DNA of 64,000 nt from Panagrolaimus kolymaensis (lineage: Eukaryota > Nematoda > Chromadorea > Rhabditida > Panagrolaimidae), in contig JAJQJQ010000014.1 of NCBI GenBank assembly GCA_028622995.1, positions 3,348,001 through 3,412,000 of the forward strand, read 5' to 3'. The translations under genes and the position numbers were made by a program. Positions within the stretch are counted from its first letter, which is position 1, and each line of letters starts with the position of its first letter. Shown here piece after piece: positions 34,552-46,332 of this stretch. The notes beneath the pieces are model-generated. The model was not told the origin of the DNA and made no database searches. It worked only from the letters and a program-made list of their open reading frames with translations.

Positions 34552-36607
34552 TTTTAATTAACAAAAAAAAAAGAATTTTCTTCAATAAACTTTTTAGAAC
34601 AATGGGAAAATAACGACGCAGCGACCAAATCACAAGAAAAAAAGTTGGAATGAATAAAAAAATTTTTTTTTGCCATTTTTGTGAAAAAGGTTAAAATTCA
34701 CAAAAATAATATCATTCTCACAGAGAATAAAGGTCAGATTGTTTTTCATTCAATCATACAAAAATGAAGAAGAAAATATTCAGCTTTTAAAAAAACCCAA
34801 GAAAATAACAAAAATACTAAAAATAAAAAATGAAAAGAAAGCTTAGAAAAAAATTAACAAAACTTTTCTTCCAAGCCTCTAACATTTTTCTTTACTTAAA
34901 AATTTGATTTAAAAACTGCCAAAAGTCTGTAATTATTTTTATCCAACTAAAAAAAAAGAAATTAAAAAAACTTTTTTTTATATAACTTGAACAGCAAATT
35001 AAACTTTGAAGTTTCGAAAATATATTTTTCTCAATAATGTTTATTTTAACTTTCAAACTTTGTTATGAACGTGAAATCAGGATACAGTATGTATATGCAC
35101 TCATGGGATGAAGATTTCAACCAAAATGAAAGCAACAAAAGAAATAAAGTTAGATTCTTTAATAATCGAACACATGCTTCATAAGTTTCAAATAAAAATT
35201 AATCTTTAAACTTTCAAACTTTTGAACACATGCAAATATCAATTCTCTCATCATTCTCTATTTTTGTGTTTTGGATCGATTGTATGTATTTTTATTTTTA
35301 TTTTAAAAAAAATTTCGAAACAAGTCTCATAAAACGAAATAAATGTTTTTATCAATACAAAACAATAATCCAAATGCGTCAAAAATGATTCACAACCTTT
35401 GCCTCTATAATAGTATGGGTGTGGGGAAAAAAAAGCAAGAAAGTCTAAATAAAACGAATTCAGCTAATTTTTTCTAATCTTTCCAAATATATTTTTGTGA
35501 GATCAAATGTTTAAATTCACTGATGCTTTTTATTTTTACTTTGTTTACCCTTTTTTCAAATAAAATATTTTTTCGAAATTTACCTATAGAGAACAAATGA
35601 TTATTATTTGTCTTTCTTTAATCATACCATATTTTCGTGACTTATCAATATTAAATATTTATTTTTTTTAATACTCGCTTATTTACGCTACACTGTTCGA
35701 TACCCAAAGTTAGCAGCACGTCATCATGAAATGATTCATCCATGTCGCCATGACCCATGGTCGCGGAGTGTCAACCTCCATTATTTTTTATATCAGCAAA
35801 CAAAAAAATCACAGTCTCATGTGAGATTTCACGTACATCGAAGTAGCCCGAAAAAATGCAAAGAAAAAGAAAATGCTTGTTTCGTCTCTATAGTGGACCT
35901 CTAAAAAAGGGTGAAATGATACATAATGTAAATTTTTGTGGAGCCACTTAGATGGATGTTTGCTTACTTAGTTGCGTATTTGGACTCTCACGTCATCGAA
36001 AAAAAAGTCGTGAAATTGAAAATAAAAATTGCTTATCAATTAATCATGGATGGAGGATAGTAAGCAAAGAGGAGGGTCGTAGTGTTTATAAGCAAGCTTA
36101 AAAATAGAAAAAATAGGAATTAAATCACTCATTTTCATGCATTTTATTATTGAATTTAAGTTCCGTTTATGGAGAAAAATAAAAAATAAATGGAAAAATA
36201 TTTTTGTTTATCATGGTATCGAAGTTTTCCATTTTTAGTTACTTCGATAAAAAATTTTAAAAAATTTAAAACTTAATTTTGGTTAATCAGTGTTTACTTT
36301 TTTGGTGACAGTTTTTTTATTCTGTTGATAAAAACATACTTTTGTTAATTATGAGGAGTATTTATTTAAAACGATTTTTCTAGATTCAAAAACTTTTAAT
36401 AAAAATAAAAAAAATACCTTTGAGCTTTTTTATTTGACGCCTTTTAATTACTTTTCCTTAGGAATTTTTCTCCTTTTTTTGTTCATTTTTGTTGTCTTCA
36501 AATTTTACCAAATCGAGTAGAAAATGATTTTTTGTTTATTTTAATTTTATAGAATTACAGTATCACAAAACTTTCAGATTTTCCTTAATTTTTTAAACTA
36601 ACTAAAC
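34552..36607. other. Intergenic, upstream region of LAPTM4-like gene 1
   Basis: About 2 kb. The 35690-36110 part is less AT-rich than its surroundings and resembles sequence upstream of the second LAPTM4-like gene (42880-43035), with GTGTTTATAAGCAAGC in both. It also carries a CTTATCA (TGATAAG) site. Likely regulatory, no gene. Confidence 0.5.
36032..36038 (-). promoter_or_regulatory. Candidate GATA site (TGATAAG) upstream of LAPTM4-like gene 1
   Basis: CTTATCA on the plus strand, about 570 bp upstream of the start codon and close to the GTGTTTATAAGCAAGC block. The paralogous gene has the same pair of motifs in the same order. TGATAA is the binding word of intestinal GATA factors in nematodes; use here is inferred. 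Confidence 0.4.
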
Positions 36608-37317
36608 ATGACTGACGATCATCAATGTTGCTGTTTGCATGTTAAAGTAAGCCATTTTTAAAACAATTATTTCTTTAAATATGTAAAACTCTTTTTTCTT
36701 TTAGACATGTGCCGTGGTGGTTGGAATTATCGGATTATTTTTCGCTATATGTTCATTATTTTCGGCTTTCATATTTTGGTTTAATCTTCCTCTTGGTATT
36801 GCTTTAGTCGTAGTATATATTTTTGTTTTGGTTGGAATTACCAAAGAGCGACCAAGTTATCTGTGGCCAGCACAAATTATTTTGGTAAGCTTTATCGAAA
36901 TTTTTTAAATCCTGGCACGAAAATTTATTTTTTTGTGTCGCCGCGAAAGATTTTGTTTTTTCGAAATCTAAAAACTTATTTTTTAGGGAATAAATATTGT
37001 TATTAATATTTTGGGTGCTATTGCATTATTTGTTTGTGCCGCGGTTATGCCAGATGATTGGGTTCCAACTGACACAAATAATTCTTTTGATACAGAGAAA
37101 AAAGGTATAAAAAATTAAATAATGCATTTTTTTAAACCATTTAATTTGTTTTTTAGCCATGCGAGCTGGATTTATATTTTTGGGTGTGATCGTTCTTCTT
37201 TCAAGTGCATACGCAATTTTTGCATTCACTGTGATTCATCGAGCAAGAAAATATTTGATTTGTCATTTAAATTCTTCCCATCCTCCACCAATCTATCCTC
37301 ATAATTATCAATGCTAA
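36608..37317 (+). CDS. Four-TM LAPTM4-like protein, copy 1
   Basis: Four exons: 36608-36646, 36705-36884, 36987-37104 and 37157-37317, giving 165 residues. The short first exon encodes MTDDHQCCCLHVK, a Cys-rich lead-in to TM1 like that of LAPTM4-type proteins. Four hydrophobic segments follow: VVVGIIGLFFAICSLFSAF, LGIALVVVYIFVLVGI, GINIVINILGAIALFVC, and FIFLGVIVLLSSAYAIF. There is a conserved KERPSYLWPAQIIL between TM2 and TM3. The cytoplasmic end HRARKYLICHLN is followed by a Pro/Tyr tail (PPPIYP) that could act as an endolysosomal sorting or ubiquitin-ligase site. The family name is by general resemblance. Confidence 0.85.
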
Positions 37318-37645
37318 ATATCTTTTCCTTTAAATTTTTAAAATAAAATTTTTTGGGCGACCTTTGCATAAATAAAAAAATAAAAATATTGAATTTTATT
37401 AACTGTCATTAAAAGTTTTAAAAATTCTTGGAGTTTCAAAAAGTAAAATTTATTTTATTTAACATCCAAAATTGTATTTTTTTTTTCAATAAAAAAGCAA
37501 AGATGGGTTCCTAGAGCTCCAGAATCAATCTTTTAATATTGTACTAAAAATAATAACAAAAAGTCAGATTTATTTAAAAAAAAAAGAAAAAAAAATAACC
37601 TTTCAAAATTATAAATAAAAAATTATGCAAAAAATTATATGGTAT
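37318..37645. other. Convergent 3' spacer
   Basis: AT-rich spacer between the converging LAPTM4-like and receptor genes, probably both 3' UTRs. Confidence 0.5.
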
Positions 37646-39354
37646 TTAGGGTTTTAGAGTGGACGTCAGTGCAGGTAGAATTGTTATGCCATTGGATATT
37701 TTATTACTATTTTTAATGAAACCACCACGACTTTGAACATTTGACATCTTAGTTCCATCGCTGGCACCACCGCCACAAGGTATTACTTCACTCGCTGGAG
37801 CAAAATGAGAATCACCTACAACATTTAGTGTAGATTCTAAGATTTGGAAATATTAATAAATCTACAAAGTATGAAAATAACTCACTTTTACCACTACCCA
37901 GAGTCGTAGTACCAACGACAAACATCGTTGAAGTTCCTGCATTTATTGCATTCGGCGTATATTGACTGGTTCCGCACGAAAAATTAGAAGCAAAAAAACG
38001 TTTGGTAAAAATTTTTAATCCAGAAACTTCCAGAAAATCTGCTCTAATATCCTTGTTAAACCACATATAAACAACTGGATCAATTCCAACACAAAGTTCT
38101 CCAGCCAAAACTTCCAGCAAAGGAAAATGAATTAAATGATGGAATGTCATTAAAATAAAACAAGGGCTTCCACTTATGAACGCTTGAATAAGCAGGCGTC
38201 TCTCTTTTTTATGTTGGGATGTCATGCATTTCATACTTTTATAACTCATAAATGACCAAGCATACCTTAAATAATTATTTTACAGTATAATAAAGAAATT
38301 ATATTTCAAGCAAAAACAATTAGAAAATAAAAAATTTAAAAGGGTAAAACTCTAATTTTTTTAATGAAATTTCTGACATTTAATTCGAGCGGGCAATGGA
38401 TTTCGATTTTACGTATGAAAAAAATTCCAGGAAATGGTTTTTGAGACGATAAAAAAATTTTTTTCTTTTCAATTGTCATTTCTGACTCCCAATGAATCGA
38501 ATTAGCTCGAGAAATTTCTTCCCTCACACGTATAAATAATGAGTACACGTAGCAGTTTCAATGACAAATTTTAGTTAAACAAAAAATGAACTTACAGAAT
38601 AAATATCCCCACATGAATAGCATATACGACACCCATTTCAATAAAAATCGATGTTTTTAAGAAAGTTTCGGATGGTTTGTGAAAATAGTTGAATGTCCCT
38701 AATTCAGGATACTAAAAATTAATTTTTTAATAAATAAAAGTTATAATCTAATCTCCTTTTCGGAGTTTTTTGGTTTTTACAAATTTCGCAAAATATTGTT
38801 TTGTTTTTAAACTTTTACTTTTCACTTACATATTTGGTCAAAAACATAAATCCAGGTATGTTTAAAACAGCTGATCCCAAATAAATAATCGCAATATACA
38901 AAACCCCATTAATAGGTTTAAAAATACGATTATGTATATGCTTAAATACCACTGCCGAAAATCGATTCATTGCTATTAACAAATTCATATTCATGCAAAC
39001 ATAAAATAGATATTGAGCTATTGAAGCTACGATAATATTTCCAATTTCACCAAAAAGGCTATACCCCAGTAATTGACACATGCCTTGATAAAAAAAGTAC
39101 CAAGCCCAATAAATAACTGAAAAACTGGTGGCTACGACAATTTTATAAAAAATATTTATATATTTGTGTTTTTTAGTTGAAAACATAAGTAAATATATCA
39201 TAAATAAATGAAGGGTGACAGTGATAGGTGGAATCCCTAATAACAAACATATCATGATGGTTTTGTGAATAGCTACATCAGGTTTAATTCCAATGATAAA
39301 ACTATTATTCACAATATGCCATGAATGAGGTAATACAATAGAATTTTCTTCCAT
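37646..39354 (-). CDS. Serpentine chemoreceptor, srv/srg-like
   Basis: Four exons: 39354-38830, 38711-38596, 38265-37886 and 37815-37646, closing in frame at 396 residues. Seven hydrophobic segments are visible. TM3 contains MNMNLLIAMNRFSAVVF, a DRY-equivalent NR motif typical of srv/srg receptors. TM6 reads RRLLIQAFISGSPCFILMTF, and TM7 contains VGIDPVVYMWFNKDIRADF, close to the D-P-x-x-Y signature. A long Ser/Gly/Thr-rich cytoplasmic tail spans the last two exons. It differs in sequence and gene structure from both the srd-like and srbc-like copies. Chemosensory role by family; ligand unknown. Confidence 0.83.
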
Positions 39355-40547
39355 TTTAAATTAGATACAAGCAACGGGTTAGCCTTCCAAATAATTTGAT
39401 TTAATATTATGAAAAAGACCCGATAAAAAATGGAACCCTTTTTTCAAGTTTAATAAATTTTAATAGATTTTTGAAAAATATTTTAAGCTCTCCAATAAAT
39501 GAATTTACAGTAATGGTAGGCGTTTAAAATTTCAATAAAATAATAAATCAAGAACCAAATTTGTTTTGAAAGAGCATAATTTTTCAATTATAAATTTACC
39601 CTTTTTTATTAGAGGTTTAACAGTTTATCCTAAGGTAGGTAGGTATAAATGACTCTCATATTTTTTTTTTATCTGGCTCCAATGGTTGTGGGCGGATAGA
39701 TAGAAAACTTAACACGTATGTGTCAGTCGTTTTACAAAATAATTATATTTTGCTTTTGTTCTATTAGTTGATGCGTTTTTATTTTTATTTCTTAATTATC
39801 TAATTCATATATTTTTTTTGTAAACGGCGGCAAAACTGAGTGATTCAAAGCATAATTAAATAATTTAAAGAAATTTCTTAATCATTGATCAACAAAAGAA
39901 TAACTGCAGCAAAAATATTTTTTTAATAAGCAAATTTTGTACTTAAAAAATGATGATCTTCGAATAAAAACTAATTAAAAATAATTGCTATGTAAAAAAA
40001 AGCACAAAGCTTTTAAATAAAAAGCTTTTAGGCAGCACAAACTATTAAATTTTAATTAACTCGTTTTTAGACGACTAAAAAATAAAAAAATCTTTTTTAT
40101 TCATATATTTGGCAAAAAAATGGAATAATAAAAATCCAAAACAGTGTGGCTCTTTGTTTCTGCGCAAGACATAATATTTTTTATTTCTTCTGTCGTTTAA
40201 AAGCGAATAAATTAAAATGTAATCGTTTGTGCCGCCTAAAAGATAATTATTGAAATGCATTGTTTTTTCTTACAAAGTAATAATTTCTACTAATCTCTTG
40301 AACTTTCTGCTACAATAGTTATAATTAATATCAAACTTACTTTTCTATGACTAAAATTATCAAAAGTACTAATTAAAAAGTTCATTTATTAATTTTTTAT
40401 TTCGAAGAAATTTAGCATACACCGTATTAATAATTTAATTATGATGCATTTAGGTTAAAAAAGCATATAGTGAATATTTAAAAATCAACTAAAAAATTTG
40501 CAAAATATGAGAGTATACAAAATAAGCAAAAAGTTAAGAAAATTTCA
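39355..40547. other. Intergenic, nothing recognised
   Basis: AT-rich 1.2 kb between same-strand genes. The 61-codon open frame at 40075-40260 has no splice partner or family resemblance that I trust. Confidence 0.5.
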
Positions 40548-42128
40548 TTAATTATTAGGTTTCAAAAAGTTTTTTAATTCACAAACTCGATCAGCTTTGC
40601 AAATATGTTCGGCAGAACTTAATTCAATATAGTCTTCGCCATTTTTGTCTTGACATAACCAAGCGGTGACATTTTTATGGTTATTACTACATTTAACACA
40701 CATAAAATAGTTTCTACAAGATTTGTAAGAGTAAACGCGACATAAATTTTTGTTTGTTGAATCATAAATTACTAATTTTTTAGGTTCTTTGGAGTTTGAA
40801 TCATAAATAATAATGAAATTTGGAGAATTTACAATTTTAATAGGCATATATTTTTTAGGTTTACAATAATGCTGAACTGCACTTAATACAATATAATTTT
40901 CACCATTTTCATCTTGCCGAAATAAAGCTGTTACAGTTTTACCAATTTCAACACAATTTTGACATCTCAATTTCTTTTGCTTAGTTGGCCAAGTATATCT
41001 ATAGCATAAAGTTTTATCATTGTCATCAAAAATAATTAAATTTTTGAATTGCTTTTCATCTCTTTGATAAATAATAACAAAATCTGGAGGTTTTAAAATT
41101 TTTGTCGCAGTTGGAACATATTTTTGAGGCTTACATAAATGAGGCCTTTCACTTAATTCAACACACTTTTCTCCATTTTCATTGTCAAATAATCTTGCAG
41201 AAATATAATTCCTTTTTCCGGCTTGTAACTCCCGACATGCAAAACATGACCAATATAGCGTACCATTGTTAAATTGACCATGATATATGTAACACAAATC
41301 TTTGTTATTTTGATCAAAAATAATTAAACGTTGTCGTTCTTTTCCATTTGCAACTGTGTAATCCATAATAAAATTATCTGAAGTAATAATATTTTTTGTT
41401 AAATCTTCCGGAACAAATGGTTGTGGAAAACAAAGATGATCGTTTTTTTGCAACTTAACATAATCACCACTTTTTTCGTCTTTGATTAACGTTGCATGCA
41501 CCCATATCTTATGTTTCATTTGGCATTCAACGCAGTAATAGTATGTTCCATTTTCCCCATTACGATTATATTCATAGCATAAATTTCTATCAGCTTCATG
41601 AAAAATAATTAGCCTATCAAGTTCTCTTCCGTGATATCGGCGTTTAAGAAATTGAAAATATGGTTCTCGAATAATTTTGGATTCTTTATATTTTTCAGGA
41701 TTATATTCCCGAGGTCCACATACATGTTCGGCTTTTCCCAATTCAACATATTCTTCTTCGCCATTCTTTTTACAAATTAAATGTGCAGCCACTGATCGCT
41801 TACTTTTCCCTTTTTCACGCGTATCACATCCAAGACATTGGTATCGATTATAAGTGTTATCATATCTATATTCATAACAATACTTTTTGTCACCAGTTAG
41901 AAAAATAAATAACCGCGTTTTCGATTTTCCATTTTCATTGTATTTCAAAATTTCAAATTTTGGTTTTTTCACAATTTTTCCATCTTCGAATCTTTTGTGG
42001 TCATATTTTCGTGGTTGACAAACATGACTCATCACGCTGAGTTTAACGTATTTTTTGCTTTTATCGCGACAAATTTTAGCATTAGCAAATATTGAAGGTT
42101 TGTTGTCACAAATATTCATAGCATCCAT
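40548..42128 (-). CDS. Five-and-a-half C2HC-module protein, 5'-truncated
   Basis: A single open exon from the first ATG encodes 526 residues. After a half module lacking its C-x2-C (residues about 1-40, ending HVCQPRKY), five complete modules follow. Each has the LCYEY-type strand, C-x2-C, an alanine-containing strand, and H-x-C (for example HVCGP, HLCFP, HLCKP, HYCKP, HICKA). Modules 1-5 correspond in order to modules 1-4 of the gene at 44342-46332, sharing, for example, ANGKERxRLIxFDQ and KYVPTATxI. The PH-like N-terminus and linker of the other family members are missing: upstream DNA instead holds an inverted half module and gene fragments. The start codon is therefore a best guess and the gene may be nonfunctional. 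Confidence 0.72.
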   Translation of the reverse strand: MDAMNICDNKPSIFANAKICRDKSKKYVKLSVMSHVCQPRKYDHKRFEDGKIVKKPKFEILKYNENGKSKTRLFIFLTGDKKYCYEYRYDNTYNRYQCLGCDTREKGKSKRSVAAHLICKKNGEEEYVELGKAEHVCGPREYNPEKYKESKIIREPYFQFLKRRYHGRELDRLIIFHEADRNLCYEYNRNGENGTYYYCVECQMKHKIWVHATLIKDEKSGDYVKLQKNDHLCFPQPFVPEDLTKNIITSDNFIMDYTVANGKERQRLIIFDQNNKDLCYIYHGQFNNGTLYWSCFACRELQAGKRNYISARLFDNENGEKCVELSERPHLCKPQKYVPTATKILKPPDFVIIYQRDEKQFKNLIIFDDNDKTLCYRYTWPTKQKKLRCQNCVEIGKTVTALFRQDENGENYIVLSAVQHYCKPKKYMPIKIVNSPNFIIIYDSNSKEPKKLVIYDSTNKNLCRVYSYKSCRNYFMCVKCSNNHKNVTAWLCQDKNGEDYIELSSAEHICKADRVCELKNFLKPNN

Positions 42129-42256
42129 CAAAAAATTATTATGTTTGTTTAAAATGTTTAAAATTTGGTAAAACTGTTAACGCAAAATCATGCAAAGACA
42201 AAAATGGCGAAGAATTTATTGAACTTGGGGACGTTGAACATATTTGCAAACTTTAA
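42122..42256 (+). pseudogene. Inverted terminal C2HC half module
   Basis: The plus strand is open from 42122 to a TAA at 42254-42256 and reads a module tail: YYVCLKCLKFGKTVNAK, then KDKNGEEFIELGDVEHICKL. This has the C-x2-C and H-x-C spacing of the family and resembles the last module of the adjacent gene (DKNGEDYIELSSAEHICK). It points away from that gene and overlaps its first codons by a few bases, so the two are joined head to head at an inversion junction near 42120. No start or splice acceptor is visible. Confidence 0.75.
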
Positions 42257-42487
42257 TATGTTTCCAATATTAAAACATTGTTGAAAATACGTTGAAAAAA
42301 ATGTTATTTGATTTTGTTATCTTTTTTATTCTTCATTTTTAAAAAAATTTGAATTTGGGATTTTAAATAAACCTATGAATATATAAATTTGTTGAGAGAC
42401 TTTTATATTTCAAATTAATATTTACATTTCATTCAAAATCCGATAAATTTCTAACTTTGTTAATAATTTTTTTTTCTATTTATTTGA

Positions 42488-42598
42488 TTAAGAATGACAC
42501 GAATTTAAATGGCAAATCAAATATTTTCTTGCTCGATGAATCACAGTGAATACAAAAATTCCATAAATTGTTGCAAAAATAATTAAATTAGTTTGGAG
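42488..42598 (-). pseudogene. Relic of LAPTM4-like last exon, third copy
   Basis: On the minus strand this reads ATIYGIFVFTVIHRARKYLI, then CHLNSCHS and a stop at 42488-42490. It is closely similar to the last exons of both intact copies and mixes features of each: TIYGIF as in copy 2, and FTVIHRARKY as in copy 1. No other exons remain. Confidence 0.82.
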
Positions 42599-42601
42599 TT
42601 A

Positions 42602-42655
42602 TCATTCATCGTGTTTATGGATTTTTCCATTTAAAATTGTGAATAATTCTGGCAT
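42602..42655 (-). pseudogene. Relic of PH-like first exon
   Basis: On the minus strand this reads MPELFTILNGKIHKHDE then TGA. It matches the start of the PH-like proteins (MVQLFTIVNDTVHGE; MPHYLFQIVDG) up to the point where homology is cut. It abuts the LAPTM4-like relic, so two gene fragments of different origin are joined here. Confidence 0.65.
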
Positions 42656-42659
42656 TTTT

Positions 42660-43548
42660 TTTAATAAAAAATATTTTTTATTAACAATTTTAGAGGAAAC
42701 AAACGTAGCAATAAAGTCACCATTTTTTTAATACTGAAATTTTTATATTCTCATTTTGAATTATGACTCAAAATAGGTGTGTTGATCGATATCAAAAATT
42801 TATAGGGTATAAAATGTGTGTTGGGACAGATTTTTTTTTTCTCTTGGAGATGTGTAAATAGATGACTTTTTTTTATTTAAAATGATCTTTTATGGACGTA
42901 AGAAAGAAGGTTTACGTCATTGAGGGGAAAAGAGGGAGTCCAAAGGAAAAATCAAGACACTGCTTATCACGATTTACTCATGGGAAATTGTAAGCAAAAA
43001 TGATGATGAATGGTGTTTATAAGCAAGCGACTGAAAAAAAGAAAGATTCATTTATTTTTTTAGTTTCTTAGATTTTTATCGATTTTGACTATCGCAAAAA
43101 TAAAATAAAAAGAAAAAATATATATTTTTATTGATTTGTTGGGAAATTGTTTATGAGGGTTCTACGGAATCAAAGTTCTTCTTTTTGTTCGTTTGTTATT
43201 TTAGCTTTTAGATAAACACATCGAAAATATTTTTTCTTCTTCTCATATTCGATAAACATTTCTTTTTTTGGTTGTTTTTTTTTCACTCTCGCGTTGTTGA
43301 CTTTGCTAGTGATATTTGTTGCTGACAGATCTTTATTATTATAAAAAAAACTTTAAAATATCGACCATCTTTTTTAAATCATAACCCTTTTGAAAAAAGA
43401 TTAAGAATTTAGATTTTCATTTTTAAAAAATAATTTAATTACCATATATCTTTTCGAGTTTTTTACCAAATAAATAAGATTTATTTATTATTGGTATCGA
43501 ATAACTATAATTTTTTTTAGAAAACTAATATTTTAAAACTAACTAATC
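42660..43548. other. Upstream region of LAPTM4-like gene 2
   Basis: Contains GTGTTTATAAGCAAGC near 43011-43026 and CTTATCA at 42963-42969, both also found upstream of copy 1. No gene is supported. Confidence 0.5.
42963..42969 (-). promoter_or_regulatory. Candidate GATA site (TGATAAG) upstream of LAPTM4-like gene 2
   Basis: CTTATCA within TGCTTATCACG, about 580 bp upstream of the start codon. Placement and flanking motif parallel the copy 1 site at 36032-36038. Confidence 0.4.
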
Positions 43549-44275
43549 ATGATTGACGATCAGCAATTTTGCTGTTTGCATGTTAAAGTAAGATTTCAAA
43601 CTCATTAATATGGTATTTTTTAAATCCCAAATTACATTTTTTATTATTATAGAAATGCGCAATGGTTGTTGCAATAATTGGATTAGTTGGATCTATATTA
43701 TCAATATGTACAGCTTTTGTTGTATGGTTTTATGTTCCCCTTAGCGTTGTTTTAATTGTGGTGTATATTTTGGTTATGGTTGGAATTTACAAAGAAAGGC
43801 CAAGTTATCTTTTACCTGCACAAATTATTTTGGTAAGTCGCTTTCTTTAAAAATCACAAAAAACATCCTTTTTTAATTAAAAAAATTAATTTTGTTAGTT
43901 ACTTTTTGATTAATGTCGAATTTTTTTTTACTCTAATATATTGTTTTTTTCTTCAGGGTATTAATATTATTTTAAACATTTTATGTGCCATATTTTTATT
44001 TGTTATGTCTATTGTATTACCACGCAGTTGGGTGCCGGATGATGTAAATCATGATTATCCAACTGAGAGAAAAGGTAAGAATCATCTGATCGAGCATAAA
44101 AGTCACAATAATGGTTAACAGCTTCATTTTCTTTTCTTTTTTAGCTCTTCGGGCTGAATTAATTGTTATGGGTTTCATAGTTACTTTTGCAACAATTTAT
44201 GGAATCTTTGCACTTATCGTTATTAATAGAGCAAGAAATTATTTAATTTGTCATTTAAATTCGTGTCACACTTAA
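43549..44275 (+). CDS. Four-TM LAPTM4-like protein, copy 2
   Basis: Four exons: 43549-43587, 43653-43832, 43957-44074 and 44145-44275, giving 155 residues. Exons 1-3 are exactly the same lengths as in copy 1 (39, 180, 118 nt). The protein begins MIDDQQFCCLHVKK, has four TM segments, keeps KERPSYLLPAQIIL, and ends NRARNYLICHLNSCHT. It lacks the Pro/Tyr tail of copy 1, so any sorting signal carried there is absent. It converges on the zinc-module gene at 44342-46332 with a spacer of only 66 bp. Family assignment as for copy 1. Confidence 0.85.
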
Positions 44276-44341
44276 TTAATGAATGTTGAAAAATAAAGTT
44301 TTATTCAAAATGCTTGAAAATGGTTGATAAACAAAGAAAAG

Positions 44342-46332
44342 TTATTTTTTTCCAAAATGATAATAGCCATGTGTCGAAAGAATAGCTTTTAGTTCTGAAA
44401 CTTGATCCGGCTTGCAAACATGTTTGTATGAGCTCAATACAATGTAATTTTCACCATTTTTATCTTTCTTTAATAAAGCCACAACACTTTTGCGAAGTTT
44501 TTGACATTTTTTACATTTAAATTTGTTTAAACATGGATGCCATGAATATGTTCGACATAAGTTTCTGTTGGTTGAATCATAGACCACCAAACTTTTAGGT
44601 TGTTTTTGCTTGGTTTCGTCGCTGTCATAATAAACTGTAAAATCAGGAGCTTTAATAATCATTGTTGCGGTTGGAACATATTTTTGACTTTTACAAACAT
44701 GAGGTTTTTCACTTAATTCAACACACTTTTCATCTTTTTCATTTTGAAATAATTTGGCTGAAACACTTTCATTTTTCTTCATACATCCAAAACATTTCCA
44801 ATATTCTTTGCTTCGATTGAGGCGATTATGATAAATATAGCAAAGATTTTTGTTAATTTGATCAAAAACAATTAAGCGTTCCCTTTCCTTTCCATTTGTG
44901 GCGGTAATATCTTTAATAAAATTTCCAGAAGTTATAATATTAGCTGATAAATTCTCGGGAACAAATTTTTGTAATTTGCATGAATGTTCATTTCGTTTTA
45001 ATTCCACATATTCTTCGCCATTTTCATTGGTCAAAAGTCGAGCACTTACTTGAACTTTATATTTTACCGCGCAATCGTAGCAATAATAACGATACACGTT
45101 TAAAGTATATTCATGGCACAAACTTCTATCATTTTCATTAAAAATAATAAGCTTATCGATTATTTTGCCTTGCCATCTTCGTTTTAAAAGTAGGTAATCG
45201 GGTTTTTGAACAATTTTTAGCTCCTTATATTTTCCTGGTTTGTATTTACGTAACTCACAAACATGTCCTCGCTCACCAAGTTTTACATATTCTTCTTTGT
45301 TTTTTCCTTTGATTATTTCAGCTTTTACATGATTTCTTGATTTACATGAGTCACAACCACAACATAAATAATATTTCTTGCTATTATCCCAATGATATTC
45401 ATAACAATACTTCTTATCAGAATTTGGAAAAATAAAAAGTCGTGATTTTGAAAGGCCATTTTCTTTAAAGAATATTAAATCAAAATTTGGTTTTTTGACT
45501 ATCCGTTTTTTATTTTTTTGTGAACATTCTCGGCCTAATCTTCGTTTTTTAGTCTGTTCGCTAAAAAAATAATCAATTATCATACTTTAACAGAATTTTA
45601 AAATATACTCTTACATTTCTGCAGAACTTTCTAAAACAATATTTTTTTCATCAGCTTCGATCTCGCTACTCTCTTCATTTTTATCTTTCAAACTTATGAT
45701 ATTTTCTTCACTTTCCAACAGTGGTTGCTGTTCCATTTTCACATTAGAAGATGGAAAAAGCTTCCACAAAAAATCAAGTTTTTGTTTCATGTGGGCTTTC
45801 AAATTTTCATTTGCTTGAATACATTTCAAAAATGGTATGAAAAAGTCAAAAGTTTCATTTTCGTGAGTTGTATCCTGGAATATTAAAAAAGCGAGTCGAA
45901 TAATAAATAAATTAGCTTTCTTACTTTATATTTTTTGACGATATTAAAAACTTTTGAACATTTTTCTTCATTTAAAAAAATCAAAACAAAATTTAGCTTT
46001 TCAGGGGTAGGGTGTTGAAACACAAACAATATATTCTAAAAAAGGTTTGAAAATAATATTATAAACAAAACTTTTTGTGAAAACTAAAAAAAGCTTTGAA
46101 AGCTGTAAAAACTTTATGGCAATACCTTTTTTTGTACCATGTTATGTTTGAAATCAGCAGACATCATTTTTAAGTCTAGAAATATTTTAGCTGCGTTTAT
46201 TCGATGTTTGGATTATATCTTACCTTCATCAATTGGTTCAACAATTAATTGTTTGGAAAGAGTATTAATTGTTATTTTACATTCACCAAAATACCAAATT
46301 TTTTGATTTTCATCCAACCGAATAAATTCCAT
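44342..46332 (-). CDS. PH-like plus four C2HC-module protein
   Basis: Five exons close in frame: 46332-46224, 46175-46126, 46035-45925, 45874-45615 and 45560-44342, giving 582 residues. The N-terminal domain reads MEFIRLDENQKIWYFGECKI, then LIVEPIDEG, FKHNMVQKKNILFVF, and FVLIFLNEEKCSKVFNIVKK as the closing helix. A helical segment (AHMKQKLDFLWKLF) and an acidic Ser/Glu linker follow, then a basic TKKRRLG that could be a nuclear localisation signal. Four modules occupy the last 400 residues; each carries C-[YHR]-x-Y, C-x2-C and H-x-C (HVCEL, HSCKL, HVCKS, HVCKP). Module 1 has an extra C-x2-C-like pair (CCGCDSC). It is the clearest complete member for defining the family. Confidence 0.83.

Noticed and set aside
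40075..40260. 61-codon minus-strand frame downstream of the module gene
   Set aside because: Looked at first like a module remnant (NDYILIYSLLND), but it lacks C-x2-C and H-x-C and has no splice acceptor.
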